In this document: positions 61,610 through 64,000 of the stretch, piece after piece | How positions within the stretch are numbered: position 1 is the stretch's first letter | Layout of the letters: every line of letters begins with the position of its first letter | NCBI RefSeq assembly: GCF_019317285.1 | Contig: NZ_CP079218.1 | Location: 3,906,001-3,970,000, forward strand | From: Pedobacter sp. D749 | Lineage (GTDB): Bacteria; Bacteroidota; Bacteroidia; Sphingobacteriales; Sphingobacteriaceae | Reading direction: 5' to 3' | Length of the DNA: 64,000 nucleotides | The notes under the pieces: model-generated | The model's database searches: none | What the model saw: only the letters and a program-made list of their open reading frames with translations | Told to the model about the DNA's origin: nothing | Program-made: the position numbers and the translations under genes

Positions 61610-61729
61610 ACGCTCGTTTCTAACGAGTGTTGAATATCTCATAGTTTTAAACGATGGAATCGTATGACTATTTCTGCGCTCGTTTGAAAACGAGCGCAAA
61701 CGAAACTGTCAGATAGTAACGTCTGACAG
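61610..61729. repeat. Cluster of three hairpins in the gap before the FAD-oxidoreductase gene
   Basis: Hairpin 1 (61610-61630) pairs ACGCTCGTT with AACGAGTGT. Hairpin 2 (61676-61697) is a perfect GCGCTCGTTT / AAACGAGCGC stem. Hairpin 3 (61706-61729) pairs CTGTCAGA with TCTGACAG and is a sister of the hairpin at 48638-48661. The sequence at 61740-61795 (CTCTGTATTT, CTCCGTGGCCTCTGTG) is another filler type. No gene lies in this gap. Confidence 0.65.
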
Positions 61730-61848
61730 CACCTAGTACACACAACTCAGCGCCTCTGTATTTTTCTCTCCGTGGCCTCTGTGTTTAAAGATGCTTAAAT
61801 GGAACAAACCAGTATTTAAAACGTTATATTAGCGTTCCATCTCATTTT

Positions 61849-62979
61849 ATGCAGGCCGAAACAGAAATTTTAATTATTGGTGGTGGATTGGCAGGTTTAA
61901 CAGCCGCACTTCACCTGAATAAGATGGGTTTAAATGTTATACTGATTGAGAAAGATACCTATCCTCACCATAAAGTTTGCGGCGAATATATTTCGAACGA
62001 GGTACTACCCTACTTTGAATGGCTCGGCCTGGATATCGAAAACCTTGCCCCTGCACTCATCAGCGACCTGCTTTTCACCTCAAACCTTGGTAAAAGCATA
62101 CAAACAAAATTACCGCTCGGCGGTTTTGGTTTAAGCAGATATACCATCGATCATTATTTGTATACCGAACTCATCAGGAGAAAAGTAAACATCGTTCATG
62201 ATCGCGTTGTAGAAATAAAGTTTACCAATAATCAATTTACAGTATCAACTGCTAACAATACTTTTGTTGCTGCTTATGTTATTGGGGCTTATGGAAAACG
62301 ATCGGCTATTGATATTAAGCTAAACCGGAGTTTCATTAATAAACAATCGCCATATCTGGCAGTTAAAGCACATTACAAAGCCGATTTCCCGAATAACGTG
62401 GTTAGCCTGCATAATTTCGAAGGTGGCTATTGCGGCGTTTCAAAGGTTGAAAATGACCGGTTGAATATCTGTTATCTGACCAATTACGAAAGTTTTAAAA
62501 AGCATAAAAACCTGCTTGCCTTTCAGGAAAACGTACTCTATAAAAACAGCTATCTGAAGGCTATTTTTGAAAATGCTTCAGATTTATTCGATGTTCCGTT
62601 AACCATTAGTCAGATTTCTTTTGAAGCTAAAGAACCTGTAAATAACCATATTTTAATGATTGGTGATACTGCAGGTTTGATTCATCCACTTTGTGGGAAC
62701 GGCATGGCCATGGCCATTCACAGTGCCAAAATAGTTTCAGAACTTTTGCATCAAAGAATCAAGGGGCAAATTAATTCCCGCACAGCACTCGAAGAAAGTT
62801 ATACCGCCGGCTGGAACAGGGAATTTAAAAGCCGCTTAAAAACGGGAAGAATGTTATCTTCCTTGCTGAGAAACAATAAATTCGAAAGTGTAGCCATGAG
62901 TGCATTGACTAAAATGCCCTTTCTGCTCCATAAAATAATTAAAAAAACACATGGCAAACCCATTACAATTTCACCATAA
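61849..62979 (+). CDS. FAD-dependent oxidoreductase (geranylgeranyl-reductase/hydroxylase-like)
   Basis: The 376-residue protein has the FAD-binding Rossmann motif IIGGGLAGLTAALHL, the early CGEYIS motif typical of geranylgeranyl-reductase-like flavoproteins, and the second FAD motif GDTAGLIHPLCGNGMAMAI. It ends one base before the methyltransferase start codon. In Bacteroidota, this trio with a type III polyketide synthase is a recurring gene set, in which the flavoenzyme is expected to oxidise or reduce the polyketide-derived product. The reaction itself is unknown. Confidence 0.88.
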   Translation: MQAETEILIIGGGLAGLTAALHLNKMGLNVILIEKDTYPHHKVCGEYISNEVLPYFEWLGLDIENLAPALISDLLFTSNLGKSIQTKLPLGGFGLSRYTIDHYLYTELIRRKVNIVHDRVVEIKFTNNQFTVSTANNTFVAAYVIGAYGKRSAIDIKLNRSFINKQSPYLAVKAHYKADFPNNVVSLHNFEGGYCGVSKVENDRLNICYLTNYESFKKHKNLLAFQENVLYKNSYLKAIFENASDLFDVPLTISQISFEAKEPVNNHILMIGDTAGLIHPLCGNGMAMAIHSAKIVSELLHQRIKGQINSRTALEESYTAGWNREFKSRLKTGRMLSSLLRNNKFESVAMSALTKMPFLLHKIIKKTHGKPITISP

Positions 62980-63693
62980 ATGCCAGTAGATACCACATTT
63001 AGAAGCACCGCACCAGAGATTATGGATGATTTCGCCATGGAAGGTGAAATATTGCGCGATGCATTAGACAAAATAGCCAGCATTAACCAACTCCTTGGTG
63101 GTAATAAAGTTACGCTCGATGGAGTTAAAACTTTAATCAAGGGCAAACCATTTGATCAGATTATACGTATTACCGATATCGGTTGTGGAAATGGAGATAT
63201 GTTACGGACCCTGGCCGATTATGCGAAAAAACAAGGTTTACATTTTATTTTAAAAGGGATAGATGCCAATAAATTCACCATAAATCATGCACAAAGTTTA
63301 TCTGCAAACTACCCGAATATCACCTATGCCTGCAGCGATATTTTTGAGGATTTAAATAAAGATGAACCCTGCGACATTATGCTCTGCACATTAACGCTAC
63401 ATCATTTTAAAGATGAAGAAATTATTGATTTGCTAAACAATTTTAAACGATCGGCAAAAATGGGTATTGTGATAAACGACCTGCAAAGAAGTGCAGTAGC
63501 CTATTACCTGTTTAAAGTATTGTGTTATGTTTTCCGTTTAAATAATATGTCGAGAGAAGATGGTCTAGTATCCATTCTGCGTGGGTTTAAAAGGGCAGAT
63601 TTGCTTAAATACAGCAAACAATTAAAGCTAAAATCGAGTTCAATAAAATGGAAATGGGCTTTCCGCTACCAATGGATAATTAAAACAATATGA
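62980..63693 (+). CDS. Class I SAM-dependent methyltransferase
   Basis: The 237-residue protein has motif I ITDIGCGNGDMLRTLADYA, an acidic GIDANKF motif II and a post-I DIMLCTLTLHHFKDEE region of the UbiE/Coq5-like fold. It follows the FAD oxidoreductase without a gap, and its TGA overlaps the ATG of the polyketide synthase gene (ATGA). It probably methylates an aromatic or quinol-like product of that synthase, O- or C-directed. Confidence 0.9.
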   Translation: MPVDTTFRSTAPEIMDDFAMEGEILRDALDKIASINQLLGGNKVTLDGVKTLIKGKPFDQIIRITDIGCGNGDMLRTLADYAKKQGLHFILKGIDANKFTINHAQSLSANYPNITYACSDIFEDLNKDEPCDIMLCTLTLHHFKDEEIIDLLNNFKRSAKMGIVINDLQRSAVAYYLFKVLCYVFRLNNMSREDGLVSILRGFKRADLLKYSKQLKLKSSSIKWKWAFRYQWIIKTI

Positions 63694-64000
63694 GCGTAAC
63701 CGTAAAAGCAGTAAGTAAAGCCTTGCCCGAGTTTTGGAGGTCAACCGATGAAATTTTGCCGTTTCTGGATATTTGGCTAAAAGATCAGGATGATCGCTTT
63801 ATCCGAAAAGTAAAAAAGATTTTTGAAAGCGCAGCAGTAGATAAAAGGTACTCGATCATGTCGCCCGAAGAGGTTTTTAGTGATTTAAGTTTTGAAGAGC
63901 GAAACAACATTTATGTAAGAGAAGGGATAAAGCTGGGTGCTAAATGTTTGGAAACTGCACTCGAAAAAGCCAGTTGGAAAGCTCAGGATTTAGATTACAT
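63690..64000 (+). CDS. Type III polyketide synthase (chalcone/stilbene synthase family), N-terminal part
   Basis: The frame is open from ATG 63690 to the window end (103 codons). The sequence VTVKAVSKALPEFWRSTDEIL, then AAVDKRYSIMSPEEVF and YVREGIKLGAKCLETALEKA, matches the N-terminus of bacterial type III synthases of the alkylresorcinol/alkylpyrone type. The catalytic Cys, expected around residue 150-170, lies outside the window. Four-base overlap with the methyltransferase gene implies translational coupling. Confidence 0.82.
   Translation, partial: MSVTVKAVSKALPEFWRSTDEILPFLDIWLKDQDDRFIRKVKKIFESAAVDKRYSIMSPEEVFSDLSFEERNNIYVREGIKLGAKCLETALEKASWKAQDLDY

Overview
The window reads as chromosomal DNA of a Bacteroidota bacterium, most likely Sphingobacteriaceae (Pedobacter-like). 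The reasons are three SusC-type receptors with SusD partners, lipoproteins, TAnnTTTG-type -7 boxes, almost no Shine-Dalgarno sequences, a DUF4295/bL38 ribosomal-protein gene, AT-rich intergenic DNA and several families of short dispersed repeats. I see no tRNA, rRNA, CRISPR array, prophage or transposase gene. The genus is an inference.

Region 1 (1-15,100, all on the minus strand) is a carbohydrate-utilisation locus. In transcription order it holds SusC/SusD, a LacI-family regulator, a secreted DUF4964/5127/4965/1793 protein with a jelly-roll insertion, a GH92 alpha-mannosidase, a ROK sugar kinase, a discoidin-like lipoprotein and a second SusC cut by the window edge. Palindromes centred on AAAACGTTTT lie upstream of three transcription units and suggest one local LacI regulon aimed at alpha-mannosides or N-glycan-like sugars.

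Region 2 (15,100-23,700) holds envelope and stress genes: a possible divergent outer-membrane phospholipase, lpxB, a small membrane protein, surE, a two-domain M16 peptidase, a GH130 mannoside enzyme and a CsbD-like protein. Region 3 (23,800-30,200) has a third SusC/SusD pair on the plus strand and acs on the minus strand. Region 4 (30,480-34,120) is a translation and targeting block: rpmB, rpmG, the bL38 gene, ftsY and rimO. A GxxExxY gene bounded by 14-bp inverted repeats is inserted between ftsY and rimO.

Region 5 (34,300-48,440) has gpsA, a TolC/MFP export pair without a visible inner-membrane pump, a polysaccharide deacetylase carrying an in-frame repeat-derived insert, two different aconitases (AcnB then AcnA type), a 320-bp direct duplication of noncoding DNA, a DUF2007/zinc-ribbon protein and a GH1 beta-glucosidase. 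Region 6 (48,600-60,300) holds a membrane-anchored MutS-like ATPase, rlmH, a DUF5606 protein, a cyclophilin, a secreted GATase-like protein usually labelled asparagine synthetase B, outer-membrane proteins, purine nucleoside phosphorylase overlapping lpxK, and a carboxypeptidase-regulatory-domain protein.

Region 7 (60,400-64,000) ends with a sterol-desaturase-type hydroxylase and then a tightly packed FAD oxidoreductase, methyltransferase and type III polyketide synthase. This looks like the start of a small biosynthetic cluster that continues past the window.

The least explained material is the intergenic repeat DNA (degenerate short-period repeats, REP-like inverted repeats, hairpin families), which has entered one coding sequence and flanks the GxxExxY gene.
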